Shown piece by piece: positions 1 through 7,597 of a stretch of 50,485 nucleotides of DNA. Below the pieces are notes generated by a model. That model ran no database searches. It was not told the DNA's origin and saw only the letters and a list, made by a program, of their open reading frames with translations. The stretch spans positions 1 through 50,485 of the forward strand of contig JADLBM010000006.1 of NCBI GenBank assembly GCA_020847715.1, in the 5' to 3' direction. Both the position numbers and the translations under genes were made by a program. Within the stretch, counting starts at the first letter, position 1, and each line of letters opens with the position of its first letter. This DNA is from Candidatus Yanofskyibacteriota bacterium. Lineage in GTDB: Bacteria; Patescibacteriota; Minisyncoccia; 2-02-FULL-40-12; GWA2-44-9.

Positions 1-1
1 A

Positions 2-118
2 CCCCGGGCTCAGTCGGGATATTATCTTAGCTTGGAAGTTCTGGTTCCGACTGGATCTCTCCTCGGAATTATCCTGTCCCGCATCCCTATGGATGTGGAT
101 ATTGCCTACAGGTTATAA
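2..118 (+). CDS. possible C-terminal end of an unidentified protein (partial)
   Basis: A stop-free frame runs from the window edge to a TAA at 116-118 and would give about 38 residues ending in ILSRIPMDVDIAYRL. It is convergent with pilB. The stretch is short enough that an open frame by chance is quite possible, and I do not recognise the sequence. The remaining bases up to 161 hold nothing that I can identify. Confidence 0.25.
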   Translation, partial: PRAQSGYYLSLEVLVPTGSLLGIILSRIPMDVDIAYRL

Positions 119-161
119 AGGTCCTTTCCTGTTTCTGCGCTCTCCTACGGGCTTCCGAACA

Positions 162-1820
162 TCACCCTAGCACCCGCCGCACCTCCTCCAGCGATGTTAC
201 CCCGTCTAACATCTTGAGGTATCCATCTTGAAGCATTGTGACCATCCCTTCTTTGATCGCCAGATCGCGAATGTCGGTGACGGAGGGGGATGCAAGGATG
301 AGACGCTCCATGTCGCGGGTCACCTCGAACACCTCGTAGACGCCCACGCGCCCCTTGTAGCCGATTCCGTTGCACTCAGGGCATCCTACGGCTTCCCAGA
401 CGGTAGTAGAGTCGACCACAGGATTCAGGTTGAAGCGGTTTGCGACGCCACTCATTTCCGTAGCCACTTTTTCAACATCCTCCGCGGGGAGGGTCGTTTT
501 TTTCTTGCATGACGGGCAGAGTCGGCGGACGAGGCGTTGACCCATTGCCATTGTGAGGGCGGGGGCGATTGTTTCCGGTTTTACGCCAAGGGTGATGAGG
601 CGCGGAATGGTTCCGGCGGCATCGTTCGTGTGGATGGTGGAGAGTACTAAGTGCCCAGTGAGCGCGGCGTCCATTGCGATGTCGGCAGTCTCGAGGTCGC
701 GGATTTCACCCACAAGGATGATGTCGGGGTCTTGTCGAACGATGGCACGAAGTCCAGTTGCGAACGTGTAACCCTTTTCGGGTTCTACTTGCGTTTGATT
801 GATGCCGGTAATGTGGTATTCGATAGGGTCTTCGACGGTAATGATTTTTGCGTCGGTGGTATTGAGCACATTCACGAAGGCGTACAGGGTGGTTGTTTTT
901 CCCGAGCCCGTCGGGCCGGTGGTGAGGAGGGTGCCCTGCGGCTTGGTGATGAGCTCACGAACTTTTGCGAGGACATCCGGCCGCATCCCAAGGTCTTCGA
1001 TGGATGCGTGAATACTCCGTGGGTCGAGGAGGCGCATGACGATAGACTCTCCGTATTCGCTGGGGAGCGCCGAGACACGGACTTCGATCTCGACATTGCT
1101 TTGGCGAATGGTGAACCGGCCGTCCTGCGGGGCTTCGGTTACATTGAGCTTCAGCTTCGAGAGGACTTTGACGCGATTCAGCACCCGATGGTAGCGGGCC
1201 TGCTCGAGGGTGAGTACGTCGTGGAGGAGTCCGTCGAGCCGGTATCGGAGACGGGTCGCCGAAGCCTCTGGTTCGAAGTGGATGTCGGATGCTTTCAGGG
1301 AGAGGGCTCCTGCTACAAGGATTTCAAGGAGCTGGGTGTCGGACACCGACGAGACCGAGCCCCTCAGATCCTCGATGTTTTTGATGCGCTCCTGCGCCTG
1401 TGTCATTGCAGCGTCGTCAACACGAATTGAGCCGACCTCGAACGCGGCAGCGGTTTTGATGGTGGCGTACCGATCCCATACAACACTGAGTGTTTCGGGT
1501 GAGACGAGGAGTACGACGAGGCCCGGGTGTTTCTGGGTAAGATCGGTGAGTAGTCGGGACGCCGCGGAGGTACGGGGGTCGGCTGTTACTGCGACAGGAG
1601 CGGTTCCAGTCGATTGGATGAGGGCAACTCCGGCAGCGCGGGAGGCGTCTTCTGGAATGGTAGCGAGCGCTTCGGGATCGATGACGAGGTCTTTGAGCTC
1701 TGCGAAAGGGAGGCCAAGTTCTCCGGCGAGTTTCTGCGCAGTGAGCGCTTGGCCTTTTGCGCCGATGTCGGAGAGCTTCTTCTCGAGCTCTGCAGCGATG
1801 TCGTTGGCGGGCGTCGTCAT
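162..1820 (-). CDS. pilB: type IV pilus assembly ATPase PilB (GspE family)
   Basis: This is a secretion/assembly ATPase that powers pilin polymerisation at the cytoplasmic side of the membrane. Visible motifs are a Walker A GPTGSGKT near residue 302, an Asp-box ITVEDPIEY, a Walker B with GEIRD near 371, a His-box region LSTIHTNDA and a zinc-type tetracysteine (CPSC and CPEC). The N-terminal region is shorter than in classical PilB. The ORF track starts five codons earlier, but that ATG lies inside a TATGGT -10 box, so I prefer the ATG at 1820. No other pilus gene lies in the window, so the rest of the machine must be elsewhere. Confidence 0.93.
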   Translation of the reverse strand: MTTPANDIAAELEKKLSDIGAKGQALTAQKLAGELGLPFAELKDLVIDPEALATIPEDASRAAGVALIQSTGTAPVAVTADPRTSAASRLLTDLTQKHPGLVVLLVSPETLSVVWDRYATIKTAAAFEVGSIRVDDAAMTQAQERIKNIEDLRGSVSSVSDTQLLEILVAGALSLKASDIHFEPEASATRLRYRLDGLLHDVLTLEQARYHRVLNRVKVLSKLKLNVTEAPQDGRFTIRQSNVEIEVRVSALPSEYGESIVMRLLDPRSIHASIEDLGMRPDVLAKVRELITKPQGTLLTTGPTGSGKTTTLYAFVNVLNTTDAKIITVEDPIEYHITGINQTQVEPEKGYTFATGLRAIVRQDPDIILVGEIRDLETADIAMDAALTGHLVLSTIHTNDAAGTIPRLITLGVKPETIAPALTMAMGQRLVRRLCPSCKKKTTLPAEDVEKVATEMSGVANRFNLNPVVDSTTVWEAVGCPECNGIGYKGRVGVYEVFEVTRDMERLILASPSVTDIRDLAIKEGMVTMLQDGYLKMLDGVTSLEEVRRVLG

Positions 1821-1830
1821 ATCTGTCCGT

Positions 1831-1858
1831 ACCATACTTGAGGACGCCCTTTTGTAAA
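1831..1858 (-). promoter_or_regulatory. predicted promoter of pilB
   Basis: On the minus strand TTTACA is followed after 16 nt by TATGGT, ten bases before the preferred ATG. This predicts a very short leader and supports the internal start. Confidence 0.45.
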
Positions 1859-1935
1859 CGACAAATGTGTGGACAACACTCTTTTTTGGCCATAGAGCGT
1901 GGGCGATGGGCGCATTTTGTTGTTATGGAGGCTCC

Positions 1936-1963
1936 TTGACTTTGTGGATATTCTTGGTATCAT
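1936..1963 (+). promoter_or_regulatory. predicted promoter of nusA
   Basis: TTGACT and TATCAT are separated by 16 nt. The predicted transcript would start close to a strong hairpin and leave a leader of roughly 65 nt before nusA. Confidence 0.6.
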
Positions 1964-1974
1964 GGCACTATTCA

Positions 1975-2002
1975 TTCGAGGTCCGCATTTGCGGGCCTCG
2001 AA
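1975..2002 (+). promoter_or_regulatory. 12-bp leader hairpin upstream of nusA
   Basis: An inverted repeat with 12-bp arms (one G-T pair) and an ATTT loop lies just after the predicted nusA promoter. No T-run follows, so it is not an ordinary terminator. It could protect the 5' end or take part in autoregulation; that role is inference. Confidence 0.55.
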
Positions 2003-2034
2003 GTGTATCGTACCAACAACTTCATATCGGTAGC

Positions 2035-3297
2035 ATGATAGATATCAAACAGTTCGTGTCGGCGATTAAGCAGATTGCGGAGGAGAAGGGCATCCCGCAG
2101 GAGAGCGTTCTCGAAACCGTAGAGGCGGCGTTGGCCGCTGCGTATAAGCGCGATTACGGCAAGAAGGGACAAATCATCAAGGTAAAACTCAACTCCGACA
2201 CCGGAGAGATGGACATCACCCAGACACACTATGTTGTTGAGGGGGTGGACGAAGAAGGGTATATCACCGGCCAGCTTCCGGAAAAGGTTGCACAGGACCG
2301 TATTGATATCGTGGACATCCAGCGGCAGCGCGAAGCAGGACAGGCGATTACCGGCGACCACGTTGTCACTGAGGAGGGGGCTATCCGTGTGAAGTTCAAT
2401 CCTGAGAAGCATATCGCCCTCGCCGATGCGAAGGCACAGAAGAAGGGCGTGAGCGTTGGCGACGAGATCGTCGATATCCTTGAGGCAAAGAGCGATTTTG
2501 GACGCATCGCCGCGCAGACCGCGAAGCAGGTCGTCATCCAACGCCTCCGCGAGGCGGAGCGTGGAGCGGTCATGACCGAGTATAAAGGGAAGGAGGGTAC
2601 GCTCATCAGCGGTGTCGTTCAGCGGCGTGAAGGGCCATTGGTGTTCATCGATCTTGGAAAGGTGAGCGGTATTCTTCCAGTCCCCGAGCAGATGCCGAGC
2701 GACCACTACCGTATTGGCCAGCGTCTCCGCTTCTATATTGTGAAGGTGGAAGACACGGTCCGTGGTCCCGCTATCGTGTTGTCCCGCGCTCACCCGAATC
2801 TGGTGCGCGAGCTGTTCCGTATGGAGGTTCCCGAGATCGACAGTGGGGCCGTGAAGGTGCTTGGGATTGCCCGTGAAGCGGGGAGTCGGACAAAGATTGC
2901 GGTCGCATCGTCCGAGGACGGCGTGGATCCAATCGGCTCTCTCGTGGGTCAGCGTGGTGTTCGTGTTCAGACTGTTATCAACGACCTCGCGGGAGAAAAG
3001 ATCGACATTATCCAGTACGACGAAGATGCTGCGCGGTACATTGCGAACGCGCTTTCGCCGGCAAAAATTCTTCAGGTCAATCTGACCGATGTGGAGCACC
3101 GCGTCGCGTTGGCCGAGGTCGCCGATGACCAGTTCTCGCTTGCAATTGGAAAGGGCGGACAGAATGTTCGACTCGCCGCGAAGCTGACGGGGTGGAAGAT
3201 CGATGTCCGAAGCCCGAAGGAGGTCGCGTCGTCGGAAGTTGCACCAGTAGAATCCGTGGAGGCGCCTGTGGTCGCTGAACCGGAGGTCGAAGCGTAA
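2035..3297 (+). CDS. nusA: transcription termination/antitermination factor NusA
   Basis: NusA binds RNA polymerase and nascent RNA and tunes pausing, termination and antitermination. The 420-aa product has the N-terminal polymerase-binding domain (DIKQFVSAIKQIAEEKG, about 1-180), an S1 domain with GTLISGVVQRREGPLVF at about 185-255, and two KH domains (GSLVGQRGVRVQ and AIGKGGQNVRLA). The ORF track extends 56 codons upstream through the promoter and hairpin, so the ATG at 2035 with the typical MIDIKQF start is the right one. The extra C-terminal acidic domains of the E. coli protein are absent. tig follows after about 20 nt and is probably cotranscribed. Confidence 0.95.
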   Translation: MIDIKQFVSAIKQIAEEKGIPQESVLETVEAALAAAYKRDYGKKGQIIKVKLNSDTGEMDITQTHYVVEGVDEEGYITGQLPEKVAQDRIDIVDIQRQREAGQAITGDHVVTEEGAIRVKFNPEKHIALADAKAQKKGVSVGDEIVDILEAKSDFGRIAAQTAKQVVIQRLREAERGAVMTEYKGKEGTLISGVVQRREGPLVFIDLGKVSGILPVPEQMPSDHYRIGQRLRFYIVKVEDTVRGPAIVLSRAHPNLVRELFRMEVPEIDSGAVKVLGIAREAGSRTKIAVASSEDGVDPIGSLVGQRGVRVQTVINDLAGEKIDIIQYDEDAARYIANALSPAKILQVNLTDVEHRVALAEVADDQFSLAIGKGGQNVRLAAKLTGWKIDVRSPKEVASSEVAPVESVEAPVVAEPEVEA

Positions 3298-3317
3298 TCT
3301 ATATCTCCGTATCTCCT

Positions 3318-4601
3318 ATGCGTATTACTCCGAAATCATCGGGCGACTATCGCGTCGATGCCGTTATCGAGCTCGATGCGGAAGAACTGTCTCGTTACAT
3401 CGATGACGCCAAGCGACGCATCACGTCCGAGATGACGATAGACGGATTCCGGAAAGGGAAGGCCCCACAAGCGCTGGTTGAGAAGAAGCTCACGCCGTCC
3501 GTGATCCAGACCGAGGCTCTTGAGCTGGCGCTTGAGGGTAGTTTTGAGCAGGCTATCCGCGAGCAGCAGTGGGATGTGCTCCGGACAGCGGATCTGAAGG
3601 TAGAACAGAACGATGCCACCGGACTGCGGTATTCCGTTCGGGTCTACTTGTGGCCTCCGGTGACCGTGCCTGACCTCGCCACCATCAAGGTCTCACGCGT
3701 GCCGGTGGAGGTGTCCGACGCTGATATTGATGAAGCCGTCGACACGCTTCGGAATATGCGAGCGACGTTCCTCGATAAGACCGAGCCTGCGGTAGTCGGC
3801 GATCGCGTCGAAGTAGATTTTGACGCGACGCTGAACGGGGCTCCGGTCGAGGGCGGTTCGAGCCGGAACCACCCGCTTGTTATTGGTGGGAAGAGCTTCA
3901 TGCCTGGATTTGAGGAGGAGCTTGTCGGACTCTCGGCGGGTCAGGAAAAGAAGTTTTCACTGACCGCCCCGAAGGATTACTACGAGCCGAAGCTTGCAGG
4001 GAAGCAGGTTGATTTCACGGTGACCGTGCGCAAGGTGCAGGCGGTTCTCAAGCCTGCTGCCGATGATGCATTCGCGGCGTCGCTGGGCCAATTCAATACG
4101 CTTGAGCAGCTACGCGCGAATGTGCGCGAGGGTATTGCGAATGAGAAGCGTGGGAACGAGCAGCGTCGCGTGCGGCTCGCCATCCTCGACGCCATGATGG
4201 CGGCAACTCCGGTGCCCGCTCCCGAAGATATGGTTGCGAGCGAACTCGATGACATGATTCATCGGTTCGGTCACGATCTCCGTTCCCGTGGTATTGAGCT
4301 GAGCATGTACCTTGCTCGCATGAAGAAGACCGAGGACGATCTTCGCCGCGACTGGAAATCAGAAGCGGAGCGACAGGTGCGCATGACGCTCCTTATCCGG
4401 GCGACCGCAAAAGAGAAGAATATCACCGTTACTCCCGAAGAGCTCGATGCCGCCCTGAACGCGATGATCGCAGAGCTTGTTCGTCAGGGGCATGCGACCG
4501 AATCACAGGCCGATCCTCAGCGAATGCGCTCGGCGCTGCTCGACCGCATGCTGACGGATCGCACGCTGGAGTTTCTGGAGGGCGCGTGTGTGGTGGCGTA
4601 G
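3318..4601 (+). CDS. tig: trigger factor (ribosome-associated chaperone, FKBP-type PPIase)
   Basis: Trigger factor docks beside the ribosomal exit tunnel and shelters nascent chains. The N-terminal ribosome-binding domain contains a variant of the signature loop, GFRKGKAP, near residue 45. A FKBP-like PPIase domain starting VGDRVEVDFDATLNG lies at about 158-240, and a helical C-terminal chaperone region follows. The 427-aa length is normal for the family. It lies directly downstream of nusA with no visible terminator between them. Confidence 0.95.
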   Translation: MRITPKSSGDYRVDAVIELDAEELSRYIDDAKRRITSEMTIDGFRKGKAPQALVEKKLTPSVIQTEALELALEGSFEQAIREQQWDVLRTADLKVEQNDATGLRYSVRVYLWPPVTVPDLATIKVSRVPVEVSDADIDEAVDTLRNMRATFLDKTEPAVVGDRVEVDFDATLNGAPVEGGSSRNHPLVIGGKSFMPGFEEELVGLSAGQEKKFSLTAPKDYYEPKLAGKQVDFTVTVRKVQAVLKPAADDAFAASLGQFNTLEQLRANVREGIANEKRGNEQRRVRLAILDAMMAATPVPAPEDMVASELDDMIHRFGHDLRSRGIELSMYLARMKKTEDDLRRDWKSEAERQVRMTLLIRATAKEKNITVTPEELDAALNAMIAELVRQGHATESQADPQRMRSALLDRMLTDRTLEFLEGACVVA

Positions 4602-4613
4602 GCGATATACACA

Positions 4614-4642
4614 TTCACTGCATGCGCGGTGGCGCGTATACT
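4614..4642 (+). promoter_or_regulatory. predicted promoter of the DoxX-like gene
   Basis: TTCACT and TATACT are separated by 17 nt. Only 8 nt separate the -10 box from the ATG at 4651, which predicts a leaderless or nearly leaderless transcript. Confidence 0.55.
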
Positions 4643-4650
4643 GAGCGTGT

Positions 4651-5028
4651 ATGTTCGAGTCTCTTCGCTACTCTCAGCTCTCACTGCGCATTGGGCTCGC
4701 GTTCGTCTTTCTCTGGTTCGGCGTTGATGCATTCATTCAACCCGAGTACTGGGTCCATGGGTGGATGCCGGAATTCGTACAGCGGATGGTTGTTGGAATT
4801 GGCATGGGGACCGAGAACGCCATGTTCCTGCTCGGCATGTTTGAGGTGATTGTTGCGGTGAGCATTGCGACCGGGTTCTTCATGCGTTACTTCGCGGCAG
4901 CCGCCGCGGCGCTCGTCGCTGGCATCATCGTGGTACACGGATTCAACGAGGTTGTCATACGGGATGTTGGCATCGTGGCGGGTCTCGTAGCATTGGTGTT
5001 GTGGCCGGAGCGGAGGTACTTCGCGTAG
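4651..5028 (+). CDS. DoxX-like small membrane protein
   Basis: The 125-aa product has about four hydrophobic segments. It contains the pattern RIGLAFVFLWFGVDAF followed by a MFLLGMFEVIVAVSIATG helix that resembles DoxX/DoxD-type membrane proteins. That family is loosely linked to redox balance and thiosulfate metabolism, but the substrate is unknown here. It has its own promoter and sits between tig and the cysteine desulfurase. The family call rests on overall pattern and is moderate; the number of helices is clear. Confidence 0.6.
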   Translation: MFESLRYSQLSLRIGLAFVFLWFGVDAFIQPEYWVHGWMPEFVQRMVVGIGMGTENAMFLLGMFEVIVAVSIATGFFMRYFAAAAAALVAGIIVVHGFNEVVIRDVGIVAGLVALVLWPERRYFA

Positions 5029-5061
5029 CGCTCTCTCGAGGCGCGCGAACGGTTTGCTGAT

Positions 5062-5084
5062 TCGGTATCGCTGAGCGATACCGA
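5062..5084 (+). promoter_or_regulatory. perfect 10-bp inverted repeat before the cysteine desulfurase
   Basis: TCGGTATCGC and GCGATACCGA are perfect inverted arms around a TGA loop, ending 6 nt before the ATG at 5091. It has no T-run. It could be an operator or an RNA hairpin affecting translation initiation; the sequence alone does not separate these. Confidence 0.5.
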
Positions 5085-5090
5085 CATTTC

Positions 5091-6248
5091 ATGTCTCGAA
5101 CGATCTATCTCGACAACGCAGCATCGACGCCGACGGACCCGCACGTCATTCGTGCGGTATCTGCGGCGCTGCGAGTGCACGGCAACCCCTCAGCGTTCAA
5201 TGCTGCTGGACGCGCCGCAGCCGCACTCCTTCGGGACGCACGACACACGGTGGCGTCATTTTTGCACGCACATCCGACAGAGATTGTTTTCTGCGCATCT
5301 GGGTCTGAGGCGAATACTTTGGCGCTTCTGGGTGCAGTCGGCGACCCGAAGGGGAGCCATGTTGTCGCATCGGCAATCGAGCACCGGTCGGTGTTGGAGT
5401 GTGTTGCTCGACTAAAGAAGCGCGGGGCGGGAGTAACGATTGTTTCCGTTGATGGCGATGGCGTTGTAGACGCCGAGGCGGTTGTCGCTGCTATAACCCC
5501 GCAGACGCGCGTCGTGTCGGTGATGTATGCGAACAACGAAGTCGGCTCGCTTCAGCCGGTCGTGCGTATCGGCGCCGCTCTTACGCGGTGGCGTCGGGAG
5601 CACCGGTCTCGCTACCCGCTCTTCCATGTTGACGCGTGTCAGGCAGCAGGATACGAGGATATGAACGTCCAGCGCCTTGGCGCAGACCTCCTCACCTTCA
5701 ACGGGGCAAAGGTGCATGGGCCGAAAGGCGTCGGGGTTCTCTTTGTTCGGCGCGGTGTCGTGCTTGAGTCGCAGGTACTCGGGGGTTCTCAGGAGGGGGG
5801 ACGGAGGGCCGGAACCGAAGACGTCGCCGGTATTGTGGGCCTTGCCGTGGCGGTCCAGCGACTTCATGCAATAGTGAAACCACGCGTCGCCGCTCTCCGT
5901 GACCGGCTCATTGCGGGTATTCTAGCGGCGGTTCCCGATGCGAGGGTGAATGGGCCTCTCGGTGATAGACGGCTTGCGAATAATGTGAACATTTCTATCC
6001 TCGGGGCTCAGAGTGAGCGACTTCTTCTCGAACTGGATCGGTGCGGTATTTCTGCTGGTGCTGGTTCTGCGTGTACTGCGCACAGCGTGGAGCCGTCGCA
6101 TGTGCTTCGAGCCATGAAGATTCCGAAGCGGTTCTTGGGTGGGGCACTCCGGTTCTCCCTCTCCAAATACACGACCGCGCGGGAGGTGCAGGAGGTCGTC
6201 CGAGTGCTCCCGAGTGTTGTTGCTCGAGCTCGACGGGCACAGGGATAG
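5091..6248 (+). CDS. cysteine desulfurase, NifS/IscS family
   Basis: This PLP enzyme takes sulfur from cysteine to supply tRNA thiolation or Fe-S assembly. The 385-aa product has the N-terminal IYLDNAASTPTDP, an ASGSEANTLAL PLP-phosphate region, the FHVDACQAAG segment, and an active-site cysteine in the loop AGAGSACTAHS. The PLP-lysine region reads FNGAKVHGPKGVG, so the histidine usually just before the lysine (SxHK) is replaced by alanine, although the lysine remains. No iscU or mnmA partner is visible nearby. It precedes a tRNA pair that has its own promoter. Confidence 0.92.
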   Translation: MSRTIYLDNAASTPTDPHVIRAVSAALRVHGNPSAFNAAGRAAAALLRDARHTVASFLHAHPTEIVFCASGSEANTLALLGAVGDPKGSHVVASAIEHRSVLECVARLKKRGAGVTIVSVDGDGVVDAEAVVAAITPQTRVVSVMYANNEVGSLQPVVRIGAALTRWRREHRSRYPLFHVDACQAAGYEDMNVQRLGADLLTFNGAKVHGPKGVGVLFVRRGVVLESQVLGGSQEGGRRAGTEDVAGIVGLAVAVQRLHAIVKPRVAALRDRLIAGILAAVPDARVNGPLGDRRLANNVNISILGAQSERLLLELDRCGISAGAGSACTAHSVEPSHVLRAMKIPKRFLGGALRFSLSKYTTAREVQEVVRVLPSVVARARRAQG

Positions 6249-6255
6249 GCGGTCC

Positions 6256-6284
6256 TTGAGTTGAGTGTTCTTTTGTGCTAGAAT
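6256..6284 (+). promoter_or_regulatory. predicted promoter of the tRNA-Arg/tRNA-Lys unit
   Basis: TTGAGT and TAGAAT are 17 nt apart, with an extended -10 TGC. The -10 box ends 23 nt before tRNA-Arg. Confidence 0.6.
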
Positions 6285-6307
6285 ATCGGTGTTTCGAAGA
6301 GAATCGC

Positions 6308-6379
6308 GTCCCTGTAGCTCAACGGATAGAGCAGCAGCCTTCGAAGCTGTTGATGGGGGTTCGATTCCCTCCGGGGACA
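6308..6379 (+). tRNA. tRNA-Arg (anticodon TCG)
   Basis: The 72-nt cloverleaf has acceptor arms GTCCCTG/CGGGGAC, D-stem GCTC/GAGC, anticodon loop CTTCGAA and a T-arm around TTCGATT. The anticodon TCG reads CGA. CCA is not encoded. Confidence 0.95.
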
Positions 6380-6395
6380 CCCGGGTAGCATGCAT

Positions 6396-6465
6396 ATCCG
6401 CCCTTAGCTCAGCCCCGACGAGCTTCGCTGTCGGGGAGCCGACCGAAGCGTCGGCTTTGGTAGAG
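6396..6465 (+). pseudogene. broken 5' copy of tRNA-Lys with a 44-nt double-hairpin insert in the D-loop
   Basis: The 17 nt atccgcccttagctcag at 6396-6412 exactly repeat the bases leading into tRNA-Lys at 6474-6490. They are followed by a 44-nt insert (6413-6456) and then ttggtagag, which continues the tRNA-Lys D-loop and D-stem. The insert folds as two hairpins, CCCCGAC/GTCGGGG and GCCGAC/GTCGGC. The copy stops after the D-arm, so it cannot make a tRNA. Confidence 0.8.
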
Positions 6466-6475
6466 TCCATTACAT

Positions 6476-6548
6476 CCGCCCTTAGCTCAGTTGGTAGAGC
6501 TGCTCCCTCTTAAGGAGAAGGTCGTAGGTTCGAATCCTACAGGGCGGA
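6476..6548 (+). tRNA. tRNA-Lys (anticodon CTT)
   Basis: The 73-nt cloverleaf has acceptor arms CCGCCCT/AGGGCGG, an anticodon loop CTCTTAA and a T-stem GTAGG/CCTAC. The first anticodon-stem pair is a G-A mismatch. CCA is not encoded. It is flanked on both sides by partial copies of itself. Confidence 0.93.
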
Positions 6549-6551
6549 CTG

Positions 6552-6594
6552 ATACAGAAAGAAGGCGCCCATTCGGGTGCCTTCTTTCTGTATG
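6552..6594 (+). terminator. terminator hairpin behind tRNA-Lys
   Basis: A long, nearly perfect inverted repeat with arms starting ATACAGAAAGAAGG begins 3 nt after the tRNA. The descending arm is T-rich, which fits an intrinsic terminator. Confidence 0.75.
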
Positions 6595-6728
6595 TGGGTG
6601 GCCCGCTGTGGATTCGAAGCCCGGAGCGATGTGGCGGCAGGAGCTGACACCGCGAGGGCCGGAGCCCGAAGGCGAGCGGCTCAGACCGTGAGCCGTTCGA
6701 CCGGAGGGTGAATCCTACAGGGCGGACC
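6595..6728 (+). repeat. tRNA-Lys-matched palindromic element
   Basis: After the terminator comes an inverted T-arm copy (gtggattcgaa, about 6601-6618), then a body containing small hairpins and the motif GGAGCGATG. It ends in a direct copy of the tRNA-Lys 3' end, gaatcctacagggcggac, at 6710-6727. The original lies at 6532-6549, an offset of 178 nt. Equivalent arrangements lie behind tRNA-Phe, tRNA-Met and initiator tRNA-Met. No ORF lies inside. Confidence 0.8.
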
Positions 6729-6734
6729 ACATGA

Positions 6735-6766
6735 AACTAAAACACCCCGCAAGGGGTGTTTTAGTT
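6735..6766. terminator. bidirectional terminator between the tRNA-Lys element and the 3D-domain gene
   Basis: The inverted repeat AACTAAAACACCCC/GGGGTGTTTTAGTT has A-rich and T-rich flanks and lies between converging units. Confidence 0.7.
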
Positions 6767-6770
6767 GAGG

Positions 6771-7316
6771 TTACTGGATAACCTCGATCTGCACGAGGCG
6801 GCGACCCAGCTTGAGCGCGGCGGCCTTATCGGCGAACCACACGTCAACGTTCTTCTGGTACCGCGTATTCATGCGGTCCTCGACAACGAAGATCTTGTCA
6901 CCGAACAGCGACGGGATCTTGATGACGGTACCGAAGGGGAACATGTTCGTGGCGACGATACCGTCACGCACGTGCGTACCCTTTGCGGTAATGAACGGGC
7001 TGGAGTCGGTCTGGGCCTCCTCGGAGTTGTATGCAGACACCTCGACGAGGTAGGTCTTACGGAGGGCCTTCTTGGTGCCGCCCACCGGCGAGTTCGCCGG
7101 TACAACGGCATTCGCCATGAGCATCGGCTTCTCCTCATCAATCTGGACAGAGGAGAGTACCGAGGCATACAACTGGTCGAAGGATCCCTCGCGGGCCTCC
7201 TGAGACGTGGCACCGTTTGAACGGAACCAGTTCAGAATGCCGGCCTGGGCAGTCATCGTATTCGACAGAGAGATGGCAATGAGCGTCACTACCAGAATCA
7301 GCTTGCGCGTCTTCAT
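6771..7316 (-). CDS. secreted 3D-domain (RlpA-like double-psi beta-barrel) protein
   Basis: The 181-aa product starts with a signal peptide (MKTRKLILVVTLIAISLS...TAQA), so I use the ATG at 7316 and not the track start 43 codons upstream. The C-terminal half resembles the 3D domain of cell-wall lytic proteins such as YocH. It contains the KGTHVRDGIVATN, FVVEDRMN and NVDVWF segments, each of which supplies one of the aspartates that name the domain. It probably acts on or binds peptidoglycan outside the membrane. It is transcribed alone from a strong promoter. Confidence 0.8.
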   Translation of the reverse strand: MKTRKLILVVTLIAISLSNTMTAQAGILNWFRSNGATSQEAREGSFDQLYASVLSSVQIDEEKPMLMANAVVPANSPVGGTKKALRKTYLVEVSAYNSEEAQTDSSPFITAKGTHVRDGIVATNMFPFGTVIKIPSLFGDKIFVVEDRMNTRYQKNVDVWFADKAAALKLGRRLVQIEVIQ

Positions 7317-7489
7317 GGTGATGCCGTCTCCGATATCCGCTGGTGAGCCGCAGTTGGCTTTCGCTGGGCAGCTCACGGATAACGCAGAGGGCGGTATTGC
7401 AATCCGGCTCATATTCGGGGGAGGGACGAAAAAATGGCCTATCAAGCCATTCCTTTATCTGCCTCATGTACACGCTGGATTGTACATAC

Positions 7490-7518
7490 AGTATAGCAAA
7501 ATGACCCCAAAAAGTCAA
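7490..7518 (-). promoter_or_regulatory. strong promoter of the 3D-domain gene
   Basis: On the minus strand TTGACT and TATACT are 17 nt apart. The leader to the ATG at 7316 would be about 165 nt long, in which I recognise no riboswitch. Confidence 0.75.
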
Positions 7519-7597
7519 TAGCCAAAAGAGCCCTAAAAAAGGCTGTTTTAGGGGATTTTCACCCTTATACCAACGGGTTTTCAATGAGGGGAGGGGG

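Noticed and set aside
651-1430. 259-aa plus-strand ORF
   Set aside because: It is the antisense shadow of pilB; the translation has no family pattern, while the minus strand shows all pilus ATPase motifs.
6549-6728. Classical integrative element with attL/attR at tRNA-Lys
   Set aside because: The segment is under 200 nt, has no integrase and contains an inverted copy as well as a direct one, so ordinary phage-type integration does not explain it.
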